From: Leminorella richardii
Lineage (GTDB): Bacteria; Pseudomonadota; Gammaproteobacteria; Enterobacterales; Enterobacteriaceae
Assembly: GCF_900478135.1 (NCBI RefSeq)
Contig: NZ_LS483470.1
Location: 1-64,000, forward strand
Direction: 5' to 3'
DNA: 64,000 bases
Under the pieces are notes generated by a model. That model was not told where the DNA came from, did not search any database, and saw only the letters and a list, made by a program, of their open reading frames with translations. The position numbers were made by a program, and so were the translations under genes. Shown here piece by piece: positions 9,282 to 16,960 of the stretch (within the stretch, counting starts at the first letter, position 1; the number at the start of each line of letters is the position of its first letter).

Positions 9282-9722
9282 ATGCGTAACTATGATTTAT
9301 CCCCCTTATTTCGTCAGTGGATCGGCTTTGACAAGCTGGCTAACGCCATGAAGGGAACCGCGGATGCGGGCTTCCCTCCGTACAATATTGAGAAAAGCGA
9401 CGACGACCACTATCGCATTACTCTGGCTCTGGCCGGGTTTAAACAGGACGATCTGGAGATTGAGGCCGAGGGTCAGCGCCTGACCGTTCGCGGCACGCCA
9501 ACTCAGGTAGAAAAAGAGGTGAAATACCTTCATCAGGGCTTGGCCTGTAAAGAGTTTGAGTTGAGCTTTACGCTGGCGGATCACATGCACGTGTCTGAAG
9601 CCAAGTTTGAGCTGGGGCTGCTGCATATTGATATCGTGCGACAGGTGCCGGAAGCGCTACAGGCGCAAACCATCGCGATTAATTCGCGCAGTGAACTGCC
9701 GCAGCCTGACGTTCAGGCGTAA
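9282..9722 (+). CDS. ibpB: Small heat-shock protein IbpB
   Basis: IbpB forms mixed oligomers with IbpA and makes substrate release by DnaK/ClpB easier. The 146-residue protein shares the opening MRNYDLSPLFRQWIGFDKL and the alpha-crystallin core with IbpA (FPPYNIEKSDDDHYRITLAL). Its C-terminal tail is longer and more acidic, with the anchor-like IAINS. It is slightly longer than E. coli IbpB (142). A strong terminator 20 bp later ends the ibpAB unit. Confidence 0.95.
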   Translation: MRNYDLSPLFRQWIGFDKLANAMKGTADAGFPPYNIEKSDDDHYRITLALAGFKQDDLEIEAEGQRLTVRGTPTQVEKEVKYLHQGLACKEFELSFTLADHMHVSEAKFELGLLHIDIVRQVPEALQAQTIAINSRSELPQPDVQA

Positions 9723-9742
9723 ACGTTTGTTAAGCAGTAAAA

Positions 9743-9773
9743 AAAGGCGAAGCCGCTGGGCTTCGCCTTTTTT
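9743..9773. terminator. Bidirectional terminator after ibpB
   Basis: A perfect 12-bp stem, AAAGGCGAAGCC (9743-9754) with GGCTTCGCCTTT (9759-9770), has A and T runs on its two sides, so it can serve both ibpAB and the convergent flavoprotein gene. Confidence 0.92.
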
Positions 9774-9784
9774 ACGTTAAGACA

Positions 9785-11848
9785 TTAATGAGGCGTGTCA
9801 AAAACCTCTTCCCGTAGCCAGCGCTGCCATCGGTTCTCAAAGTCGGTCAGAGAGAGAGAAGGCAGTGCTCGGCAAGGACGAAAAGAGGGTACAAGTCCAC
9901 TCTTTTCCCATCGTATACAGACCATCCGATGACGGTCTGACTCCTTTTCAGGCAGAAAGCGCCAGTCTTCTAGCGGGCCTTTTACACTGTCCGGGCAGGC
10001 GCCGAACTCTGCGTTGTGAATAGCCCGAGCCCCTCGACTGCCGCCTCCCTGATGAAGATAAAACTGGAGTGAAGTTACGACAGCCAGCGCCAGCTTTGCG
10101 CTTTGCTTCCACTGCATAACTCGCGTCAGGCTGTTGGGTTCAGACTTGATATTACGATGCTCGATCTCCTGATTTAGCGCGGTTAACGCAGCCACTGCGC
10201 TATCAACGCCATCGGTGCGGCACAGAATCCCGGCGCAGTCGCTCATTGTGTTTTGTACACGTAGGCGAACTTCTTCAAGGGTGAGCGCATCGTCTCCCGC
10301 AGCCAGGCTGTGGCTGGTCGCTGTAACGGCCTCGCTGACCTGCTGTTCATCAACGGCATAAGACTGAGCGCATCTGTTGCGATAGGCGATGTGTTGGGCA
10401 CAGCGCCTGGCGAAGACCTGACCTGCGTTGAGCGCTGCGCCGCCCGGGCGGGTGACGCCGTGTGTTCCCGCGTTTTCTCCTATCGCATAGCAGCCGAGGA
10501 GGGACGTCTGCCCCCAGATATCCACGTCAATGCCGCCGTTCAGGTGCTGATTGTTCATCGTCAGCTGGAGCGGCTCTGAGGCCAGGTCGTGACCGTGAAG
10601 CTGATACAGAGGAACGGCGAGGGGGTTCATTCGCTGTAGTCTGTCGAGAGGCGTATTGAGCAAGGCGCCGTTTTTTTCCAGATAGTCTGAGGTTTCCTCA
10701 TCCAGAGCATCAAGCGAGAACGGGGCGTTATCCGCACCGGGCTGCGGGTTGGAAAGAAAGTCCAGAAAGACCTTTCGTCCTTTTTTCGCCTCTTCGTAGA
10801 CCGCAACGTCAAGCAGGCTGGAGCCGTAGTTCAGCATGCGTTCAGCGTGGAAAGGCCACTGGTAGCCCTTTTTAAAAATCGCAGATGTAAGCTGGCGCGT
10901 CGTGGGGTAGTAGTCTGCCAGAAAGTTGTACTGATTCCCTGCGTTATCCTGTGAGTAGATGCGCGGCATGGCCTGCATATAGGTGCCGGACAGGTTCCAC
11001 GGGAAGTGCGAACGCGGCGTGCCGATGCCAAACTGGCTCTCGGTCAGATTGACAAGCTGAATGCCTGCTTCCAGCGCCATACCCAGCGCGCTGAAACAGT
11101 TTTTCGGGTATACGCTGTCGCGGTAAAGCTCACCCGGTCCGCCTGTCGCCAGTACCAGATGGCGGCAGCGAATTAGCACTATCTGCCAGGGATTGTCGCG
11201 ACACGATTTGTCTATCGCAATAACGCCAACGGCGCGGCGAGCGCTTCCCTCGCCTTCCGTCAGAATTTTTATCGCCGTTGTGTGGTCAAGCAGCGGCACT
11301 TCAAGGCGCATGGCCTCCTGCGCCAATACTTTAACCATCAGACGCGAAGTGCGAGGGCCACAGCTGGTCGCGCGGCCAAACTCATCGTGGTCGGTTTGGT
11401 AGCGCAGCGTGGCGCCAAGCTCGTCCTCGGGCAGATCCAGCCCCAGATACTTCAGCACCTCGCAGGTGTTCACCGAGCCGACGGCTTCAATATAGGCTGC
11501 GTCTTTGTCCATGGCCCCCCCGGCAGACAGCGTTTCGCTCATCGCTAAGAACTGTTCGCCGTTACCGCGGGTGTTAGCTGTGTGCAGGGTTTGCTTGTCG
11601 GAGCCCGAGCAGGCAGACGTTCCCCAGAAGGCCTTGCTGGTAGCCACTAGCGTATCAATGCCGCGCCGCTTAAGCTCCACAGCAGCGCGCCAGCCTGCTG
11701 CACCGCTGCCTAAGACCAGTGCGTCGCACTGGTACTCAGGGAGGGAATGACCGGCAATTGCTCTGCCTGTGCCTGCTTCAGCACTCGGAGCATAGTTAAA
11801 CATTTTGACGTCAGTGAGTGCGTCCAGCATTTCATCAGTGTGCGCCAT
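9785..11848 (-). CDS. FAD-dependent oxidoreductase, fumarate reductase/succinate dehydrogenase flavoprotein-like
   Basis: The 687 residues carry a Rossmann FAD site (VLGSGAAG, residues 45-52), an HLVLATGGPGELY segment and a C-terminal FAD site (YAIGENAGTHGVTRPGGAAL). This is the layout of FrdA/SdhA-type flavoproteins. The usual MGGI of FrdA/SdhA reads NGGI here (QHLNGGIDVD). There is no signal peptide, no FMN-binding or heme domain, and no iron-sulfur partner gene nearby, so it is probably a soluble cytoplasmic enzyme. It could reduce or oxidise a C=C bond, but the substrate is unknown. It is the last gene of a four-gene unit; AAGGAAG precedes the ATG and the gap to the upstream gene is 11 bp. 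A role on the acyl/enoyl intermediate made by the upstream CoA enzymes is inference only. Confidence 0.8.
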   Translation of the reverse strand: MAHTDEMLDALTDVKMFNYAPSAEAGTGRAIAGHSLPEYQCDALVLGSGAAGWRAAVELKRRGIDTLVATSKAFWGTSACSGSDKQTLHTANTRGNGEQFLAMSETLSAGGAMDKDAAYIEAVGSVNTCEVLKYLGLDLPEDELGATLRYQTDHDEFGRATSCGPRTSRLMVKVLAQEAMRLEVPLLDHTTAIKILTEGEGSARRAVGVIAIDKSCRDNPWQIVLIRCRHLVLATGGPGELYRDSVYPKNCFSALGMALEAGIQLVNLTESQFGIGTPRSHFPWNLSGTYMQAMPRIYSQDNAGNQYNFLADYYPTTRQLTSAIFKKGYQWPFHAERMLNYGSSLLDVAVYEEAKKGRKVFLDFLSNPQPGADNAPFSLDALDEETSDYLEKNGALLNTPLDRLQRMNPLAVPLYQLHGHDLASEPLQLTMNNQHLNGGIDVDIWGQTSLLGCYAIGENAGTHGVTRPGGAALNAGQVFARRCAQHIAYRNRCAQSYAVDEQQVSEAVTATSHSLAAGDDALTLEEVRLRVQNTMSDCAGILCRTDGVDSAVAALTALNQEIEHRNIKSEPNSLTRVMQWKQSAKLALAVVTSLQFYLHQGGGSRGARAIHNAEFGACPDSVKGPLEDWRFLPEKESDRHRMVCIRWEKSGLVPSFRPCRALPSLSLTDFENRWQRWLREEVFDTPH

Positions 11849-11859
11849 CGTGCTTCCTT

Positions 11860-13140
11860 TTATTTAAGCAGGCTTTCGATGAGGCCGCTCATCGCCATGT
11901 AGCCCATGACTAGTGTAAACGCGCTAATTGCGACGAACATGAGGTTTTCCCAGCGGCTGCAGCGGTGATCGCCCATCAGGGAGCGATTGTTGGCCAGCCA
12001 GAACATGCATAATACAGTGAGGGGCAGGATTATGGCGTTAAAGGCCTGAGAGGCGATCATGACCAGCACTGGGCGAGCGTGGAATAGCGGCACCACTAGG
12101 CAAAGCAGTGACATAACGGTCATCAGCCAGCGGTAGCCAGTACTGACTTCGTTACTGGTATTACGCCAATCGGCCAGCAGCCAAGGGGTAAGCAGCAGAT
12201 TTGGAAATTGGCTAGAGAGTCCCGCAGCGACTGTGCCTATGACAAATAGACCCACGGCGGCTGAACCGGCAATAGGTTCGAGGATGACGACCATCTGTGC
12301 TGCATTGTTTAGACCTGTACCCGTCTGGTACAGCGTTCCGGCGGCGGCGGCCATCACTGCGGCGCTGATAATAAACATCATGCTAGCGCTGACGATAGCA
12401 TCGCGGTTCTGGTGAGGAAGATTGTGTACACCCCAGCCGTTGCTTTTTACCAGCGCGGTGCGCATTAAAAACATGGCCGGAGCCACCGTGGTACCGACCA
12501 TTCCTGCAATGATCAGGAATGGGCTGCTGTTATCGCCGGGAACGGCGGCAGGCACAGAAGGGACAAACCCTGCAAGCAGGTCGGCAACTGGGGGCATCAT
12601 AATGAAAAAGTTAATGACAAACGCCAGACCCATGATACCGACCAGAGCCGACAGAATTTTATCGAAGCCGGAGTTAGTGTTCGTCCATAGCGCGACGTTA
12701 ATCATGATAACCATCGCTATCGCCCAAGCCAGAGGGGAAATGCCTCCTTCGAACCACGTGGCTGACCAGACGGACATGACGTCGGCCAGAATGCCCATCA
12801 CTCCCATAATAGAACCGCTAACCGCAACGGTCAGTCCTATCAGAAACAGCATAGCGACACCGGGATGGATATGCAGACGGAAGGCGGTTAGCGCCCGTTC
12901 GCCAGTGACTGAGGCATAGCGACCATATATGCGGATCAGAAACCAGGTGACAACGCAGGACAGCGCAACGGCCCACATCAGAGAAACACCGTAATTAGCA
13001 CCTGCTTTTGCCATCGTTGTGATACTGCCGGTGCCGATACTGTAGCCGATTAAAAATATCCCTGGGGTAAAGGCGGCTAGTTTATTGAGTATTCGACGTG
13101 AGAAAGGAGCGGTCTCGGGTACAGAGGTGGTTTTATTCAT
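11860..13140 (-). CDS. Nramp-family-like membrane transporter lacking metal-binding residues
   Basis: The 426 residues are very hydrophobic, with about 11 membrane segments, and have the overall Nramp (SLC11) pattern. TM1 (PGIFLIGYSIGTGSITT) aligns with the family segment that normally carries DPGN, but here reads GTGS. TM6 (GTTVAPAMFLMRTALV) aligns with the MPHN segment but reads APAM. All four usual metal ligands (Asp, Asn, Met, His) are therefore missing, so divalent-metal transport is unlikely. Its place between an enoyl-CoA hydratase and a flavoprotein suggests that it imports the organic substrate of the cluster; this is inference. The SD is AAGGAAAT before the ATG. Confidence 0.75.
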   Translation of the reverse strand: MNKTTSVPETAPFSRRILNKLAAFTPGIFLIGYSIGTGSITTMAKAGANYGVSLMWAVALSCVVTWFLIRIYGRYASVTGERALTAFRLHIHPGVAMLFLIGLTVAVSGSIMGVMGILADVMSVWSATWFEGGISPLAWAIAMVIMINVALWTNTNSGFDKILSALVGIMGLAFVINFFIMMPPVADLLAGFVPSVPAAVPGDNSSPFLIIAGMVGTTVAPAMFLMRTALVKSNGWGVHNLPHQNRDAIVSASMMFIISAAVMAAAAGTLYQTGTGLNNAAQMVVILEPIAGSAAVGLFVIGTVAAGLSSQFPNLLLTPWLLADWRNTSNEVSTGYRWLMTVMSLLCLVVPLFHARPVLVMIASQAFNAIILPLTVLCMFWLANNRSLMGDHRCSRWENLMFVAISAFTLVMGYMAMSGLIESLLK

Positions 13141-13194
13141 TATTATTTCCTTTTTTATCGCAGCGGAGCAGGGTTCCTCCGCGCGGGATATTGA

Positions 13195-13974
13195 TTATCT
13201 AGCTCGGAACTGAGGCGTTCGCTTTTCCCTGAACGCCTGACTTCCTTCTTTGGCGTCTTCCGTGCTGGCAGAAAGCGCCCCCGCCAGTGCCTCAAGAGTG
13301 AGGCCAGCGGCAATGCCATCACTGGCGTCAATCACCTGCTTGGCAATTTGCACAGCTATAGGAGCGCGAGCCGCAATTCGTTGAGCGAGGGCGGCTCCGG
13401 CGTCACTGAGCTGTTCAGCAGGAACGACTTGACTGACTAAGCCGCAGGAAAGCGCCCGCTCAGCGCTCAGCGGATCGCCGGTAAATACCATCTCTTTCAC
13501 CAGCGATCGGCCCAGCAGCGACGTTAACCGCTGAGTGCCGGACCAACCCGGAACGGTTGCCAGCCCAGTTTCCGGCATCGCCATGCGCGCATCGCTGCTC
13601 GCCAGGCGAATGTCGGCCGCCGCCGCCAGCTCAAGCCCGCCGCCGTAGGCCAGCCCATGAAGCAGGGCAATGACCGGCTGCGGTAGCTGCGCCAGCGCGT
13701 CAAACGCCTGATGCCCTCGGCGGATCCAGCTGCGCCACATATCCAGCGCGGTGAGGGAGGTCCAGCGGTGAATATCCGCCCCGACGCAGAAGGCTTTAGG
13801 GCAGGCGCTAGTGAGCAGAACCACCCTGACATCCCTGTCGGTCTCTAGCTGTAGGCAGTGCGCCTTAAGCTGTTCCAGCATTTCCGGCGTCAGTGCGTTC
13901 ATTTTTTCCGGGCGGTTAATCGTCAGCGTGGCGATAAAGCCGTCTCTGGACAGGTCGATAGAGCCGTTACTCAT
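13195..13974 (-). CDS. Enoyl-CoA hydratase/isomerase family protein (crotonase)
   Basis: A 259-residue crotonase-fold enzyme acting on acyl-CoA thioesters. The oxyanion-hole segments (AFCVGADI near 61-68 and GLAYGGGLEL near 107-116) are present. Both catalytic acids of true hydratases are kept: Glu115 in GGGLEL and Glu135 in MPETGLATVPG, 20 residues apart as in rat mitochondrial hydratase. The start is the ATG at 13974, which overlaps the upstream CoA-transferase stop by 8 bp (ATGAGTAA) and has AGGGAG as SD. A longer reading frame from 14088 lies inside the CoA-transferase gene and is not used. Tight coupling suggests it acts on the CoA ester made by its neighbour. Confidence 0.88.
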   Translation of the reverse strand: MSNGSIDLSRDGFIATLTINRPEKMNALTPEMLEQLKAHCLQLETDRDVRVVLLTSACPKAFCVGADIHRWTSLTALDMWRSWIRRGHQAFDALAQLPQPVIALLHGLAYGGGLELAAAADIRLASSDARMAMPETGLATVPGWSGTQRLTSLLGRSLVKEMVFTGDPLSAERALSCGLVSQVVPAEQLSDAGAALAQRIAARAPIAVQIAKQVIDASDGIAAGLTLEALAGALSASTEDAKEGSQAFREKRTPQFRAR

Positions 13975-15538
13975 GGTGCTCTCCCTGTGAGAAATAGCTT
14001 TCATGCATAAGCTTGAGATTGTCCGAGAGGTGTAAAACGGCATCGCTCTGGGCCAGAATGTCCCGTTCTGGGTCGATGCCCGGCGCAACTTCGGTGACGA
14101 CTAGGCCTCGTTCCGTTAGCTCTATAACGCAGCGTTCGGTGACATACAGCACCTGCTGACCAAGTGCCATCGCACGCTTGCCGGAGAAGGTGACGTGCGC
14201 GACTTCCTGCACCAGCTTTTTCGCTTTGCCTTCCTTGAGGATGCGCAGCCTACCGTCTTCCAAAGCCAGCTGAGCGCCCGCGTTGAAGAAGCCGGAAAAA
14301 ATGATGCGTTTGGCGCTGGACGTAATGTCGATAAATCCACCGCAGCCCGCCGTGACGTGCGGCCGAGAGGGAAGCTGAGACACATTGACGGAACCGTCAG
14401 AGCCAATTTGTAGGAAAGACATCAGCGAAAGGTCAAAGCCGCCGCCCTGAAAATAGGTGAACTGCTGAGGTGACGGCATAAACGCTTCGGCGTTGGATGC
14501 GCAGCCAAACTGGAAGTCCAGCAGGGGAACACCGCCCACTGCTCCGTGCTCCAGCAGCCAGGTGACATCGCCGTGGCGTTCCTGTTCCAGCAAAATACGC
14601 GGTACGTTGGCAGAGATACCGAAGCCGATATTGACCGCATCCCCCTTGCTTAACGCATCAGTGACGCGCTGGGCAATAATGCGGGCGGGGCCCTGTTCCA
14701 TCAGGCTAAAGCTTTGCAGCGGTCGAACGATCTCTCCGGAAATAGCGGGTTCATACACCGTTTGAGTGGTTTGCATCTGCTCCGGCGCAACGACAACGTA
14801 GTCCACAAGCACGCCAGGAATGCGCACGCTTTTAGGGTTCAGGCTTCCGGCGGCGACCTGCCGTTTTACCTGGGCGATGACGATACCGCCGCTGTTGCGT
14901 GTGGCCAGCGCCTGTTCCATTGGACCGAGGTAGGCTCCTTCATGTTCATAGCTCAGGTTGCCGCGCTCGTCGGCCGTTGTGGCGCGAATAATTGCGACCT
15001 GCGGGGCAATGGCGGGGAAAAAGAGCCAGTTATCGTCGGCAAACTCGACGCGTTTAACAAAGGGCTGACTGGCGGCTTTTTCATTCATCGCGCCACCCTG
15101 TAACAGCGGGTCAACGAAGGTGTCCATCCCGGTTTGCGTCAACACGCCGGGGCGATGTGCCGCCGCTTCGCGGTGCATATCGAACAGAATACCGGAGGGC
15201 AGATTCCAGGCCGCCACTTCGTTATTGCCGATCATTTGCCAGATGGCGGGTGGCGTCATGGACGACGGGCCGGAAGGATAGGAGCCTGCAATGACCTTGG
15301 CCAGCAGTCCCGGTTTGGCGATGTGGTCGATCCCCTTAATACCGTACATGTCGCCAGCGGCAATTGGATGAATGGTCGTAATAGCCTGAGGATGGTTTTC
15401 ATCGTCAAAGCGCTTGCCGATAGCCGCAAGAACGGCGTCCGGACAGCCCAGCCCACTGGCAGAAGAAATGGTCACGATAGCGCCGTCTGGAATGAGCGCT
15501 GCAGCCTCTTCTGCGCAGATCGTGTGTACTGCAGACAT
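13967..15538 (-). CDS. Acyl-CoA:acetate/3-ketoacid CoA-transferase, YdiF-like (fused alpha-beta)
   Basis: A class I CoA-transferase with the alpha and beta halves fused (523 residues), of the type of E. coli YdiF. It would move CoA from an acyl-CoA donor to a carboxylic acid through a glutamyl-CoA thioester. The alpha-half glycine-rich CoA loop is seen in SGLGCPDAVL. The catalytic Glu is Glu330 in WLLEHGAVGG, followed by the Gly-rich oxyanion region (QGGGFDLSL, GCGGFIDI). It is the first gene of the minus-strand unit, with AAGGAG 6 bp before the ATG, and faces a LacI-type regulator across 262 bp. It probably activates the acid degraded by the cluster; the acid is not known. Confidence 0.9.
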   Translation of the reverse strand: MSAVHTICAEEAAALIPDGAIVTISSASGLGCPDAVLAAIGKRFDDENHPQAITTIHPIAAGDMYGIKGIDHIAKPGLLAKVIAGSYPSGPSSMTPPAIWQMIGNNEVAAWNLPSGILFDMHREAAAHRPGVLTQTGMDTFVDPLLQGGAMNEKAASQPFVKRVEFADDNWLFFPAIAPQVAIIRATTADERGNLSYEHEGAYLGPMEQALATRNSGGIVIAQVKRQVAAGSLNPKSVRIPGVLVDYVVVAPEQMQTTQTVYEPAISGEIVRPLQSFSLMEQGPARIIAQRVTDALSKGDAVNIGFGISANVPRILLEQERHGDVTWLLEHGAVGGVPLLDFQFGCASNAEAFMPSPQQFTYFQGGGFDLSLMSFLQIGSDGSVNVSQLPSRPHVTAGCGGFIDITSSAKRIIFSGFFNAGAQLALEDGRLRILKEGKAKKLVQEVAHVTFSGKRAMALGQQVLYVTERCVIELTERGLVVTEVAPGIDPERDILAQSDAVLHLSDNLKLMHESYFSQGEHHE

Positions 15539-15611
15539 AATAACTCCTTATTTCGATACAATTAATTTATTTTTATATGATTTAAAACAACGCATTATGT
15601 TTTTATTATTT

Positions 15612-15627
15612 ATTGGATCGTTCCAAT
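15612..15627. promoter_or_regulatory. Candidate operator for the divergent LacI-type regulator
   Basis: ATTGGATCGTTCCAAT is a near-perfect 16-bp palindrome (ATTGGA-N4-TCCAAT) with a central CG, the usual form of LacI/GalR-family operators. It lies in the divergent intergenic region, 74 bp upstream of the CoA-transferase start. A weaker candidate with a central CG (GATCAATCGCTCGATC, 15688-15703) lies 76 bp away, so repression by looping is possible. Assignment is by form and position only. Confidence 0.5.
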
Positions 15628-15800
15628 TGTGGGCGAAATATTTACTTCTTAGGGTGAAAAAAGGCAATGAACGGTTTTCCATTATGTGATCAATCGCTCG
15701 ATCTTTATGGATCTTACCGCTTCAGCACGAGCCATTCAGAGGGGCGAAAATATGGTAGAGTAAGGCCATTGAATTTATCTTGCCCAGTTTGGGAGAAAGC

Positions 15801-16838
15801 ATGGCAAAGCCGCATGCGGGAAGGAAGCGTGTTACGTTGATGGAAGTGGCCAGCGCCGCAGGCGTGTCTAAGTCAACCGTCTCGCTGGTATTGAACGATA
15901 GCCCTTTGATTAAAGAGGAAACTCGGCAAAAAGTTCTGCGCGCGATTGATGAGTTGGGCTATGTGTATAACCGCTTTGCCGCTAACCTGCGTTCGCAAAC
16001 GTCGTTGACTATTGGCGTGGTGATTGACGATCTGACAAACCCTTTTTTTGCCGAATTTACCATGGGGCTGGAAACCACGCTGGCGGAGCTGGGTTATATC
16101 ACTATTATGGCGAATACCTCTCAGAGCGGTGAACGGCAAAAGCAAGTGTTGGACGCGCTGCTTGAGCACCACGTGGCGGGGATTGTGTTGTGTCCGGTAA
16201 ACGGGACCCGTGAAGAAGATCTCCTACGCTATGCCAACAGCGCCACGCCATTGCTGATTACTATGCGTCCTATGGACTGGCAGACGCTTCCCGTCGACTA
16301 TGTGGGGGTGGACAGCTATGCCGGGGTCCGGGAGGCGACCGAATATCTCATTCATCAGGGGCATACCGATATCGCTTTTATCGGAGGGCAGGCCAGCCAT
16401 CTGCGCTATCAGGGCTACCGCGACGCGATGCGCCACTATGGTTTGCCGCTGTGGTGTGAAGACGAGTCTATGTTTCGCAGTGAACCTACCCGGGCTAACG
16501 GCTATCAGCTGATGCTCAAGCTGCTGGGCATGTCGACGCCACCTACGGCGGTAATTTGTTATAACGATTTAATGGCGTTTGGTGCGGAGTCTGCGCTGGG
16601 AGAACGAGGTCTCAGCGTGGGGAAAGACATTTCTCTAATAGGCTATGACGGGGTGGCGGGCTGTGTTTACAGTAATCCACCGCTGTCGACGATTGCCGTT
16701 GAGCCGCTGGCGCTCGGTAAACAGGCCGCTCAGCAAATCCTGCGCAGGATAGCCATGCCGGATAATCCTCTCAGCCATTACGTTTATAGGCCAACGCTGC
16801 AAATCCGTGCCTCCAGCGGGCGCCCTCGCGGAGCATAA
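15801..16838 (+). CDS. LacI/GalR-family transcriptional regulator, MalI-like
   Basis: The 345-residue protein has an N-terminal LacI helix-turn-helix (VTLMEVASAAGVSKSTVSLV, about residues 11-30) and hinge, then a periplasmic-binding-protein-like sensor domain (from LTIGVVIDDLTNPFFAEFT). The C-terminal part keeps the family VICYNDLMAFGA and ISLIGYDG segments. Resemblance to MalI is seen in LVLND and the general spacing. The start is the ATG at 15801 with GGGAG 5 bp upstream; an in-frame TTG at 15780 has no SD. It is divergent from the CoA-transferase unit and most likely controls it; the effector is unknown. Confidence 0.88.
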   Translation: MAKPHAGRKRVTLMEVASAAGVSKSTVSLVLNDSPLIKEETRQKVLRAIDELGYVYNRFAANLRSQTSLTIGVVIDDLTNPFFAEFTMGLETTLAELGYITIMANTSQSGERQKQVLDALLEHHVAGIVLCPVNGTREEDLLRYANSATPLLITMRPMDWQTLPVDYVGVDSYAGVREATEYLIHQGHTDIAFIGGQASHLRYQGYRDAMRHYGLPLWCEDESMFRSEPTRANGYQLMLKLLGMSTPPTAVICYNDLMAFGAESALGERGLSVGKDISLIGYDGVAGCVYSNPPLSTIAVEPLALGKQAAQQILRRIAMPDNPLSHYVYRPTLQIRASSGRPRGA

Positions 16839-16868
16839 GGCCTAAGTCAACAGCGATTGGCGATGGAT

Positions 16869-16925
16869 AAAAAAAGCAAAGCCTTTTGGCTTTAATGCCA
16901 GTCAGTTGCTTAACTGACTGGCATT
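16869..16925. terminator. Tandem hairpins between the LacI-type regulator and avtA
   Basis: Two adjacent hairpins. AAAGCC-TTTT-GGCTTT (16878-16893) is flanked by an A run, so on the minus strand it is a classical terminator for avtA. A 14-bp perfect stem, AATGCCAGTCAGTT (16894-16907) with AACTGACTGGCATT (16912-16925), lies beside it and may stop plus-strand transcripts. Confidence 0.8.
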
Positions 16926-16960
16926 ACCGGCTATGCCGGAGGATATTCTTTTAAGCTGCA

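Noticed and set aside
14714..15565. Several 90-140 codon plus-strand frames in the CoA-transferase gene
   Set aside because: Antisense shadows of a well-supported enzyme gene.
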